Source: Prolixibacteraceae bacterium (lineage in GTDB: Bacteria > Bacteroidota > Bacteroidia > Bacteroidales > Prolixibacteraceae). Taken from it: a stretch of DNA of 46,084 nucleotides. Shown piece by piece: positions 1 through 6,874 of this stretch. The notes under the pieces were generated by a model. That model did not search any database, was not told the DNA's origin, and saw only the letters and a list, made by a program, of their open reading frames with translations. The stretch lies in NCBI GenBank assembly GCA_016938055.1, contig JAFGVJ010000203.1:1-46084 (forward strand), read 5' to 3'. The position numbers and the translations under genes are program-made. The stretch's first letter is position 1; the number at the start of each line of letters is the position of its first letter.

Positions 1-1401
1 GATGAATACATTGCCCGCGATGGATATGCTGCCCTGGGAAAAGTCCTTTCGGAAATGACACCCGAAGCGGCCATCAAAATCATTAAAGACTCAGGATTAA
101 GGGGCCGTGGTGGCGGTGGTTTTCCAACCGGCCTGAAATGGGAAATTACCAGTAAAGAAAAAAACAATCAAAAATACGTGGTTTGTAATGCAGATGAGGG
201 TGACCCCGGGGCATTCATGGACCGTTCCATTCTCGAAGGAGACCCACACTCAGTGATCGAAGCCATGGCCATATGCGGGTATTGCATTGGTGCCAACAAG
301 GGCTTAGTATACATCAGGGCCGAATATCCGCTGGCCATCGATCGATTAAAAACTGCCATCAAGCAGGCCCGTGAATATGGCTTGCTCGGTACGGAAATTC
401 TTGGCAACAATTTTGATTTCGACCTGGAATTGCGTTACGGTGCCGGAGCTTTTGTTTGCGGCGAAGAAACTGCCTTGATCCATTCCATGGAAGGCCTTCG
501 CGGTGAGCCAACTTTTAAACCACCTTTCCCGTCAGTATCGGGTTATCTGGGGAAACCTACCAATGTTAACAACGTGGAAACCTTTGCCAACATTCCGGTG
601 ATCATCAACAAGGGAGCCGAATGGTTTAGCAGCATTGGAACTGAAAAATCGAAAGGTACCAAGGTATTTGCCCTGGCCGGAAAGGTCAACAATGTGGGTT
701 TGATAGAAGTTCCCATGGGCATTACCCTGCGGGAAGTAATTTTCGACATCGGTGGTGGAATCCGTAACGGGAAGAAATTTAAATCTGTTCAAACCGGAGG
801 ACCTTCCGGTGGCTGTTTAACAGAAAAAGACCTGGATACCCCCATCGATTACGACAATCTCATTGCCTCTGGTTCCATGATGGGATCGGGTGGTATGATT
901 GTAATGGATGAAGACGATTGCATGGTGTCAATTGCCAAATTCTACCTGGAATTCACCCTTGAAGAATCATGCGGAAAATGCACACCTTGCAGGATAGGAA
1001 ACAAGCGTTTGCATGAAATTCTGGAGAAAATCACCCAGGGTAACGGAACCATGGAAGATTTGGAGCGCCTTCGCTTATTGGCAAATGTAATTAAGGATAC
1101 CTCCCTATGCGGACTTGGACAAACTTCCCCAAACCCTGTGCTATCTACTCTCGACAATTTTTATGATGAGTATGTTGCGCACGTAACTGAAAAGATTTGT
1201 CCGGCTGGACAGTGCAAGGCTTTGATCAGGTACGAAATCAACAACGATTTATGTACCGGATGTACCCTTTGCTTTAGGAATTGCCCGGTAGGGGCCATTT
1301 CGGGCGAGCGTAAAGCACCTCATTACATCAATCAGGAACTATGTATCAAGTGTGGTGTTTGCCTCGAAAAGTGCAAGTTTAAAGCAGTCAGTATTGTTTA
1401 A
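1..1401 (+). CDS. hydB: NAD-linked [FeFe] hydrogenase, NuoF-like beta subunit (5' partial)
   Basis: The reading frame is open from base 1, so the gene starts before the window; the ATG at 55 is internal. The 466 visible residues carry the FMN/NADH-binding glycine-rich segment ([14 protein letters not shown]), the [14 protein letters not shown] segment, the [10 protein letters not shown] [4Fe-4S] site, and a C-terminal two-[4Fe-4S] ferredoxin domain ([12 protein letters not shown] and [11 protein letters not shown]). The extra ferredoxin tail separates HydB from complex I NuoF. In this family the subunit oxidises or reduces NAD(H) and passes electrons to HydA in the cytoplasm. It lies 23 bp upstream of hydA and is clearly in the same operon. 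An N-terminal thioredoxin-like [2Fe-2S] domain, usual for HydB, would lie outside the window. Confidence 0.92.
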   Translation, partial: DEYIARDGYAALGKVLSEMTPEAAIKIIKDSGLRGRGGGGFPTGLKWEITSKEKNNQKYVVCNADEGDPGAFMDRSILEGDPHSVIEAMAICGYCIGANKGLVYIRAEYPLAIDRLKTAIKQAREYGLLGTEILGNNFDFDLELRYGAGAFVCGEETALIHSMEGLRGEPTFKPPFPSVSGYLGKPTNVNNVETFANIPVIINKGAEWFSSIGTEKSKGTKVFALAGKVNNVGLIEVPMGITLREVIFDIGGGIRNGKKFKSVQTGGPSGGCLTEKDLDTPIDYDNLIASGSMMGSGGMIVMDEDDCMVSIAKFYLEFTLEESCGKCTPCRIGNKRLHEILEKITQGNGTMEDLERLRLLANVIKDTSLCGLGQTSPNPVLSTLDNFYDEYVAHVTEKICPAGQCKALIRYEINNDLCTGCTLCFRNCPVGAISGERKAPHYINQELCIKCGVCLEKCKFKAVSIV

Positions 1402-1424
1402 CGGTTCCTTAAAGTCTTTAAAAA

Positions 1425-3197
1425 ATGAATACGATTAAATTAACCATCGATAACAATGAAGTGGAAGTAGCAAAGGGAACCACTATTCTCGATGCTGCCA
1501 AAACCATAGGGGTGCATATTCCCACGCTTTGTCACATGAAGCTGCACGACATGGGCATAGAAAACAAGCCCGGAGGCTGTCGTGTTTGTGTGGTAGAAGT
1601 CAAAGGCAGAAAAAACCTGGCTCCCGCCTGTGTTACCGAAGTCAATGAAGGTATGGTGGTCGATACACACAACATCCGTGTGATCAATGCCCGACGCACC
1701 GTTACCGAACTCATTATTTCCGATCATCCTTTCGAATGTCTTACCTGCGCCAAATCAGGCGATTGCGAATTGCAGGATCTTGCTCATCAAATGGGCATCC
1801 GTGAAATCCACTTCGAGGGTGAAAAATCAACCTATCGTGAGGATACCTCACCAGCCATCATCCGCGACATGGACAAATGCATCATGTGCCGCCGTTGTGA
1901 AATGATGTGCAACGAAGTACAAACCGTTGGAGTACTCTCAGCCATCAACAGGGGATTCAGGGCAGTGGTTTCACCACCGTTTGAAGAAAACCTCGATCAC
2001 TCGGTATGTACTTATTGCGGACAATGTGTAGCAGTTTGCCCTACAGGTGCTTTAACTGAAGTAAACCATACCCCTGCTGTGATCAGGGCCTTGTCCGATC
2101 CCTCCAAAACCGTGGTGGTTCAAACAGCTCCTGCAGTTCGTGCAGCACTTGGTGAAGAATTCGGCCTTGAACCGGGTACGCTGGTTACCGGAAAAATGGC
2201 AGCTGCCTTACGCCGTTTGGGTTTCGACTTTGTATTCGATACTGATTTTGCTGCCGACCTCACCATTATGGAAGAAGGCACAGAATTGCTCTCGCGTTTA
2301 ACCCGCTTTCTCGCAGGTGATCAAACGGTGAAACTACCTATGCTCACTTCTTGTTGCCCTGCCTGGGTAAAATTCTTTGAACACCAGTTTCCCGATCTGA
2401 TGGACATTCCGTCCAGTGCAAAATCGCCGCAGCAAATGTTTGGTGCCATCGCGAAGAGCTATTTTGCAGAAAAGCAAAAAATCAATCGCAAGGACCTGGT
2501 AGTGGTTTCCATTATGCCCTGTGTGGCCAAGAAATACGAATGCAGCCGTGAAGAATTTACTGTTGATGGTAACCCCGATGTTGATTATGCACTGACAACC
2601 CGCGAGCTGGCAGCTTTGATCAAATTGGCCAACATCAACTTTAACTCACTGCCTGATGAAGATTTTGACAAGCCACTGGGTGAATCTACCGGAGCTGCAG
2701 TTATTTTTGGAACCACTGGTGGGGTGATAGAGGCAGCTGTTCGTACAGCTTACGAGTTACACACCGGCAAATCACTCGATAAAGTTGATTTTCTACAACT
2801 TAGAGGAATGGAGGGAGTCCGCGAAGCCACCATCGATTTCAACGGTCTGCCCATTCGCATTGGGATTGCTCACGGTCTGGGAAATGCCCGTAAATTATTG
2901 GAAGACATTCAAAGCGGAAAATCACAATTCCATGCCATCGAAATCATGAGTTGTCCCGGTGGTTGCATTGGCGGCGGAGGTCAGCCTTATCACCACAGCA
3001 AATCTGAAATCCTTAAAAAGCGGCAAATGGCCATTTACAACGAAGATGAAATGAAGACCATACGGAAATCACACGAAAATCCTTACATCTTGAAATTGTA
3101 TGAGGAATTCCTGGGTAAACCCATGAGCGAGAAGGCACATCACTTGCTGCATACCAGTTATTTCGACCGGAGTAAAAAATCAATCATGGAAGATTAA
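1425..3197 (+). CDS. hydA: [FeFe] hydrogenase catalytic subunit
   Basis: This 590-residue protein has the full modular order of a group A hydrogenase. A plant-type [2Fe-2S] domain comes first (Cys36, 52, 55, 69), then the His-ligated [4Fe-4S] site (HPFECLTCAKSGDC, His101/Cys105/108/114), then two ferredoxin clusters (Cys152-162 and Cys195-205). The H-cluster domain follows with all three signatures: L1 TSCCPAW near residue 308, L2 MPCVAKKYE near 363 and L3 EIMSCPGGCIGGGGQP near 505. The double Cys in L1 includes the proton-transfer cysteine, so the enzyme should be a standard active type rather than a sensory one. It reversibly produces or consumes H2. Sitting between NuoF-like and NuoE-like subunits, it fits the trimeric HydABC class that couples to NAD(H) and often to ferredoxin; bifurcation itself is inference. 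Confidence 0.96.
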   Translation: MNTIKLTIDNNEVEVAKGTTILDAAKTIGVHIPTLCHMKLHDMGIENKPGGCRVCVVEVKGRKNLAPACVTEVNEGMVVDTHNIRVINARRTVTELIISDHPFECLTCAKSGDCELQDLAHQMGIREIHFEGEKSTYREDTSPAIIRDMDKCIMCRRCEMMCNEVQTVGVLSAINRGFRAVVSPPFEENLDHSVCTYCGQCVAVCPTGALTEVNHTPAVIRALSDPSKTVVVQTAPAVRAALGEEFGLEPGTLVTGKMAAALRRLGFDFVFDTDFAADLTIMEEGTELLSRLTRFLAGDQTVKLPMLTSCCPAWVKFFEHQFPDLMDIPSSAKSPQQMFGAIAKSYFAEKQKINRKDLVVVSIMPCVAKKYECSREEFTVDGNPDVDYALTTRELAALIKLANINFNSLPDEDFDKPLGESTGAAVIFGTTGGVIEAAVRTAYELHTGKSLDKVDFLQLRGMEGVREATIDFNGLPIRIGIAHGLGNARKLLEDIQSGKSQFHAIEIMSCPGGCIGGGGQPYHHSKSEILKKRQMAIYNEDEMKTIRKSHENPYILKLYEEFLGKPMSEKAHHLLHTSYFDRSKKSIMED

Positions 3198-3215
3198 CCT
3201 CAAAATCAAGAAGAC

Positions 3216-3710
3216 ATGCCAAAAGTAAAATTATCAGAATACGCTACACAACTCATTAAGGAGATTTGTGCCAGCTTCAACAATCAGGAAGGTGAGTTGA
3301 TCAACGTGCTGCATCAAGTTCAGCATCAATTGGGATATTTGCCGGCCGAAGTCCAGGAATTGATTGCCCGTGAGCTTAAAATGTCGGCAGCCAAAGTTTA
3401 TGGTGTGGTTACCTTTTATTCTTTCTTTACCATGGTTCCACAGGGTGAACATCCTATTTCTGTTTGCATGGGAACAGCCTGCTACGTCAGGGGTGCTGAG
3501 CAAGTTTTGGATGAACTCAAACGACAATTGAAAATCAAAGTCGGGGAAACAACAGGCGATGGAAGGTTTTCACTCAGTGCACTACGTTGCGTTGGTGCCT
3601 GTGGTTTAGCACCTGTTGTGATGGTGGGCGATAAGGTATTTGGCCGTGTTGCTCCTTCCGACGTGAAGAAAATCCTGGAAGAATACAAAGAAGGGTGTAT
3701 GGCTGAATAA
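3216..3710 (+). CDS. hydC: NAD-linked hydrogenase, NuoE-like gamma subunit
   Basis: The 164-residue protein is a thioredoxin-fold [2Fe-2S] protein with the four expected ligands: Cys84 and Cys89 (CMGTAC) and Cys125 and Cys129 (CVGAC). Length and motif spacing match NuoE/HydC. It passes electrons within the HydABC trimer. The ATG lies 18 bp after the hydA stop. The gene order hydB-hydA-hydC puts the NuoE-like gene last, whereas in the well-known Thermotoga arrangement it comes first. A strong hairpin terminator follows directly, so this is the end of the operon. Confidence 0.94.
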   Translation: MPKVKLSEYATQLIKEICASFNNQEGELINVLHQVQHQLGYLPAEVQELIARELKMSAAKVYGVVTFYSFFTMVPQGEHPISVCMGTACYVRGAEQVLDELKRQLKIKVGETTGDGRFSLSALRCVGACGLAPVVMVGDKVFGRVAPSDVKKILEEYKEGCMAE

Positions 3711-3737
3711 GTTATCAGCAAATTGATTCATTGTATG

Positions 3738-3779
3738 AAAAAAAACAGGCAAGTTCGAAATGAACCTGCCTGTTTTTTT
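3738..3779. terminator. Bidirectional intrinsic terminator between hydC and the peroxidase gene
   Basis: A 13-bp stem with one mismatch (AACAGGCAAGTTC against GAACCTGCCTGTT) closes a five-base loop. It is flanked by A8 on the left and T7 on the right, so it can stop transcription in both directions. The convergent genes end at 3710 and 3795. Confidence 0.9.
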
Positions 3780-3794
3780 CTGAAAATATGAAAA

Positions 3795-4328
3795 TTATTC
3801 TTCAATCCATTGAATGATTTTCTCATCATCGGGTTTGGTACGCGGACTAAAAACACCGACGACCTCACCATTTTCATCGATCAAAAATTTTTGAAAATTC
3901 CAGCTCACTTCACTGTCCATTTTGGTTGTTAACCACTGATATAAAGGGTGAATATCATCACCTTTTACCGATATTTTTGACATCATCGGGAAAGAAACAC
4001 CATAGTTCTTCTGGCAGAACTCTGCAATTTCATCATTGCTGCCGGGTTCCTGCTGCATAAAATTATTGGCCGGAAAGCCAATGATCACAAAATTCTGATC
4101 CTTGTATTGCTGGTAAAGCTTTTCAAGAATTTCGTATTGTGGCGTTAACCCGCATTTTGAAGCAGTATTTACCACCATTACTTTTTTCCCTTTCATTTGT
4201 GAAAGTGAATAATCATTGCCTTCAATATCTTGTACAACAAACTGATGCAGATTTTTTGGACTTTCGGCAAAAGTCAAAAAGGCAGCCAATAACATGATCA
4301 ATATCAAGGGTACTTGTTTCATTTTCAT
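3795..4328 (-). CDS. Glutathione peroxidase-family thiol peroxidase, exported
   Basis: Starting at the ATG at 4328 gives 177 residues; longer in-frame extensions upstream have no family similarity. Residues 1-21 form a signal peptide (LILIMLLAAFLTFA). The catalytic motif NTASKCGLTPQY has Cys59 (TGC codon) where animal enzymes carry selenocysteine. GFPANNF and the WNFQKFLI segment with its conserved Trp are also present, and a second Cys in EFCQKNYGVSFPM could be the resolving cysteine. Bacterial Cys-type members generally use thioredoxin rather than glutathione to reduce peroxides; that is family knowledge, not shown here. The exported form would act in the periplasm. It is convergent with the oxygen-sensitive hydrogenase operon, but a functional link is only a guess. 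Confidence 0.9.
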   Translation of the reverse strand: MKMKQVPLILIMLLAAFLTFAESPKNLHQFVVQDIEGNDYSLSQMKGKKVMVVNTASKCGLTPQYEILEKLYQQYKDQNFVIIGFPANNFMQQEPGSNDEIAEFCQKNYGVSFPMMSKISVKGDDIHPLYQWLTTKMDSEVSWNFQKFLIDENGEVVGVFSPRTKPDDEKIIQWIEE

Positions 4329-4433
4329 TTTTTTTAATTCAACTCTACTTTGAACACGAATGTAGGCAAATTGTTTAAGCAATGTTATGATAGATCCATC
4401 CCGATTGAAATGTTGATAAGTTGGGGAAAATGG

Positions 4434-4466
4434 TTTCAGGTTTTTGGCACACATTTTTTATCTTTG
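4434..4466 (+). promoter_or_regulatory. Bacteroidota-type promoter for dnaX
   Basis: A TAtcTTTG -7 element lies at 4459-4466, with a TTTC -33-like element at 4434-4437 (gap 21). The dnaX ATG follows 20 bp downstream at 4487. Confidence 0.6.
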
Positions 4467-4486
4467 AGTTCAAATTAAAATGCCGG

Positions 4487-5590
4487 ATGAACGAATTCAT
4501 AGTTTCTGCTAGAAAATACAGGCCTTCGACCTTTGTATCAGTGGTTGGCCAGCAATCCATTACTGCTACGCTTAAAAATGCCATTAAAAACAACCAGATG
4601 GCACATGCTTACCTGTTTTGTGGCCCCCGGGGAGTGGGGAAAACAACCTGCGCCCGTATTTATGCAAAAACTATCAATTGCCAAAATATTTCAGCCGATT
4701 TTGAACCCTGTAACCAGTGCGAATCATGCATGGCCTTCAACGAGAACCGGTCGTACAATATCCATGAACTGGATGCAGCCTCGAACAACTCTGTTGACGA
4801 CATCCGAACGTTGATCGATCAGGTCAGGGTGCCCCCGCAATTGGGACATTACAGTGTATACATCATCGATGAGGTTCACATGTTGTCCTCTTCGGCCTTC
4901 AATGCTTTTTTGAAAACCCTTGAAGAACCACCCAAACACGCAATTTTTATACTGGCAACCACCGAAAAACACAAGATTCTGCCAACCATCTTGTCTCGTT
5001 GTCAGATTTTTGACTTTAACCGGATTAAAATTGCCGACATTTCGGGATACTTGAACTTTGTTGCCGAAAAAGAAAGTATTGCCATCGAAGAGGCCGGGGT
5101 GAATGTGATTGCCCATAAAGCCGATGGTGCCATGCGCGATGCCCTCTCCATCTTCGATCAAATCGTCAGTTTCTCAGGAAAGAACATCACCTATCACGAT
5201 GTAATTTCGAACCTGAACGTGCTCGACTATGATTATTACTTTAAATTGACCGACTACTTTTTGAAAAATCAGATTCCGGAAATCCTCCTCACTTTCAGTG
5301 ACATCCTGGACCATGGTTTTGATGGCCACCATTTTATTTCAGGCCTGAGTTCACATTTTCGCGATTTGCTGGTTTGTAAGGATCCGGCAACCATCAAGTT
5401 ACTTGAAGTAGGGGGCGAAATTCAACAAAAATATGCCATACAGTCTCAGCAATGTTCTCATGATTTTTTGCTCGATGCGCTTGACATTGCCAACCAGTGC
5501 GACCTGAATTATAAAATGAGTCAAAACAAGCGTTTGTTGGTTGAATTGAGCCTGATTAAAGTTGCCCAGCTTGGGCAAAAAAAAAAGTAG
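4487..5590 (+). CDS. dnaX: DNA polymerase III gamma subunit (zero-frame product of dnaX)
   Basis: I chose the ATG at 4487 (MNEFIVSARKYRP) because it aligns with the usual DnaX N-terminus; the 22 codons upstream are not conserved-looking and contain the promoter. The 367-residue zero-frame product has the clamp-loader AAA+ core: Walker A GPRGVGKTT (46-54), the zinc site Cys65/75/78/81, Walker B VYIIDEVH (124-131), the LEEPP segment and the SRC sensor (LSRCQIFDF). It ends at a TAG at 5588, immediately after an A10 run. The -1 frame then stays open for 204 more codons that resemble a DnaX C-terminus, so the full-length tau form would be about 570 residues (4487-6198). The short form would be gamma. 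A sequencing error in the homopolymer is the alternative. Confidence 0.93.
   Translation: MNEFIVSARKYRPSTFVSVVGQQSITATLKNAIKNNQMAHAYLFCGPRGVGKTTCARIYAKTINCQNISADFEPCNQCESCMAFNENRSYNIHELDAASNNSVDDIRTLIDQVRVPPQLGHYSVYIIDEVHMLSSSAFNAFLKTLEEPPKHAIFILATTEKHKILPTILSRCQIFDFNRIKIADISGYLNFVAEKESIAIEEAGVNVIAHKADGAMRDALSIFDQIVSFSGKNITYHDVISNLNVLDYDYYFKLTDYFLKNQIPEILLTFSDILDHGFDGHHFISGLSSHFRDLLVCKDPATIKLLEVGGEIQQKYAIQSQQCSHDFLLDALDIANQCDLNYKMSQNKRLLVELSLIKVAQLGQKKK
5562..5590 (+). promoter_or_regulatory. dnaX slippage site: hairpin, A10 run and stop codon
   Basis: TTGCCCA-GCT-TGGGCAA forms a perfect 7-bp stem with a three-base loop at 5562-5578. Its last two bases are the first two of an A10 run at 5577-5586. 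The zero frame reads CAA AAA AAA AAG TAG; the -1 frame reads AAA GTA GCT and stays open to 6198. The last TGA in the -1 frame upstream is at 5542-5544, so the frame change must occur between 5545 and 5587, which brackets this site. The run contains the A AAA AAG heptamer used by E. coli dnaX for -1 ribosomal frameshifting. It also resembles the long A run used for transcriptional slippage in Thermus dnaX. Confidence 0.75.
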
Positions 5591-6198
5591 CTGACTATGA
5601 ATCCGACGCTTTAGAACCCTTATTTCCCGAACAAACGATTGCTGACACTTCTTCGATAGTAATACCTGAAAAAGTAGTTACACCACCGCCTCCAAAAGCT
5701 CCTAAAACCGTTCAGAAGATCAAGGCCAATGATATGGGTACTCCTTCGATCCGGAAAGCATTGAACGGTCAGTTTGAAGAAAAAGAAGAAAAAGTGATAA
5801 GCCCGGAAGCCTATGCCCGGGTTGTCAATCAGGTGGATGAACCATTTACCCAAAACGATTTGAATGCCGTTTGGCCCGAATTCATAGAAAACTATACAGA
5901 ACAGGTGCATCTTTACAATACCATCATGATTTTACCAGTTTTAAAAGACAAGCATCTGGTGGTAATAACGGTGGAGAATTCAGTTCAATTTGATCAATTA
6001 CGCCAAATAAAGCCCGAAATCATTGGTTTTTTGCACAGAAAACTGAAAAATTCCAGTATTGAAGTTCAAATAGAAATTAACAGAATCGCCAACGAAAACA
6101 GGATACTGACCGATGAACAAAGGTTGCAGGCCATGTTGAAGAAAAATCCTGCTCTTGCTTTGTTCAAAAACACCTTTAACCTCGATTTTAACGGTTAA
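5587..6198 (+). CDS. dnaX: DnaX tau-specific C-terminal region (reached by frameshift)
   Basis: This is the -1 frame continuation after the A10 run: about 203 residues with a linker rich in Pro, Glu and Lys (for example VVTPPPPKAPK), then a folded-looking domain. That domain includes WPEFIENYTEQVHLYNTIM, which resembles the C-terminal domain of Bacteroidota gamma/tau subunits. In tau this part contacts the replicative polymerase and helicase in general; the details for this phylum are not known to me. The first ATG in this frame is at 5734, in the middle of the linker, and has no clear start signals. Independent translation from there is therefore less likely than frameshifting from dnaX. Confidence 0.8.
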   Translation, partial: VADYESDALEPLFPEQTIADTSSIVIPEKVVTPPPPKAPKTVQKIKANDMGTPSIRKALNGQFEEKEEKVISPEAYARVVNQVDEPFTQNDLNAVWPEFIENYTEQVHLYNTIMILPVLKDKHLVVITVENSVQFDQLRQIKPEIIGFLHRKLKNSSIEVQIEINRIANENRILTDEQRLQAMLKKNPALALFKNTFNLDFNG

Positions 6199-6269
6199 AT
6201 AATATGAATTTGATTTCTTTTTCACTACAGGTTTGTTAACTTGATGGCAAATAACAAAAAAAAATAACC

Positions 6270-6785
6270 ATGTTAAAAGAAAAAATGCAAAATGCTCTGA
6301 ATGAGCAAATAAACAAAGAATTATATTCTTCGTACCTCTATCTGTCAATGAGTGCCTATGCACAATCGATGGGTCTGCAAGGAGTTGCCAACTGGATGAA
6401 AATTCAGGCTCAGGAAGAATTGACCCATGCTAACAAATTCTTCGATTACATTCACGAAAGAAATGGAAAAGTGATCCTTAAGGCCATCGATGCTGTAGAA
6501 ACAGAGTTTGGCAATGTGATCGACCTTTTTAAACGTGTATTGGAACATGAAGAATATGTTACTTCGCTGATTAACAATTTGGTGGATATTTCTATCGAAG
6601 TGAACGATCATGCTACCCGCAGTTTGCTCATGTGGTTTGTTGATGAACAGGTAGAAGAAGAAGCCTCAGTTCAAGAAATTATCGACAACCTGAAAATGGT
6701 AGAAGGTAAGGGACAAGGCCTTTTCATGATCGATAAGGAATTGAGTACCCGTGTATTTGTTGATTCAACTCAAAAAGGCAAGTAA
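6270..6785 (+). CDS. ftnA: Bacterial non-haem ferritin
   Basis: The 171-residue protein matches E. coli FtnA in length and in its iron ligands. The ferroxidase centre is complete: Glu17 (NKELYSSYLY), Glu50 and His53 (QEELTHA), Glu94 (EHEEYV), with Glu126, Gln127 and Glu130 (DEQVEEE). It should form a 24-subunit cytoplasmic shell that oxidises Fe(II) and stores Fe(III). It lies 71 bp downstream of dnaX and ends in its own terminator, so it is probably expressed alone. In an organism with many Fe-S enzymes, such as the hydrogenase upstream, iron storage is expected. I saw no clear Fur box in the short upstream gap. Confidence 0.95.
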   Translation: MLKEKMQNALNEQINKELYSSYLYLSMSAYAQSMGLQGVANWMKIQAQEELTHANKFFDYIHERNGKVILKAIDAVETEFGNVIDLFKRVLEHEEYVTSLINNLVDISIEVNDHATRSLLMWFVDEQVEEEASVQEIIDNLKMVEGKGQGLFMIDKELSTRVFVDSTQKGK

Positions 6786-6809
6786 CAATTTGTTGACAAC
6801 TACATAAGA

Positions 6810-6835
6810 AGCGATCCTTGCCGGTCGCTTTTTTT
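6810..6835 (+). terminator. Intrinsic terminator after ferritin
   Basis: AGCGATC pairs with GGTCGCT (one G-T pair), closing a six-base loop, followed by a run of seven T. It lies 24 bp after the ferritin stop. Confidence 0.8.
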
Positions 6836-6874
6836 GTGCCTGCAATTTCGTATTTTACTGCCTGTTAGAAATCT

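Noticed and set aside
4150-4155. Selenocysteine in the glutathione-peroxidase-like gene
   Set aside because: The active-site codon is TGC (Cys), not TGA, and no stop lies inside the frame.
4724-5161. Long antisense frames, for example inside dnaX, in the T9SS gene (37065-37505) and in the TonB gene (39220-39557)
   Set aside because: They mirror strongly coding frames on the other strand, lack starts with promoters and show no known family motifs.
5587-6198. Independent gene downstream of dnaX
   Set aside because: Its first in-frame ATG (5734) lies in a Pro-rich linker, there is no promoter, and the sequence continues DnaX in the -1 frame. A frameshift product is more likely.
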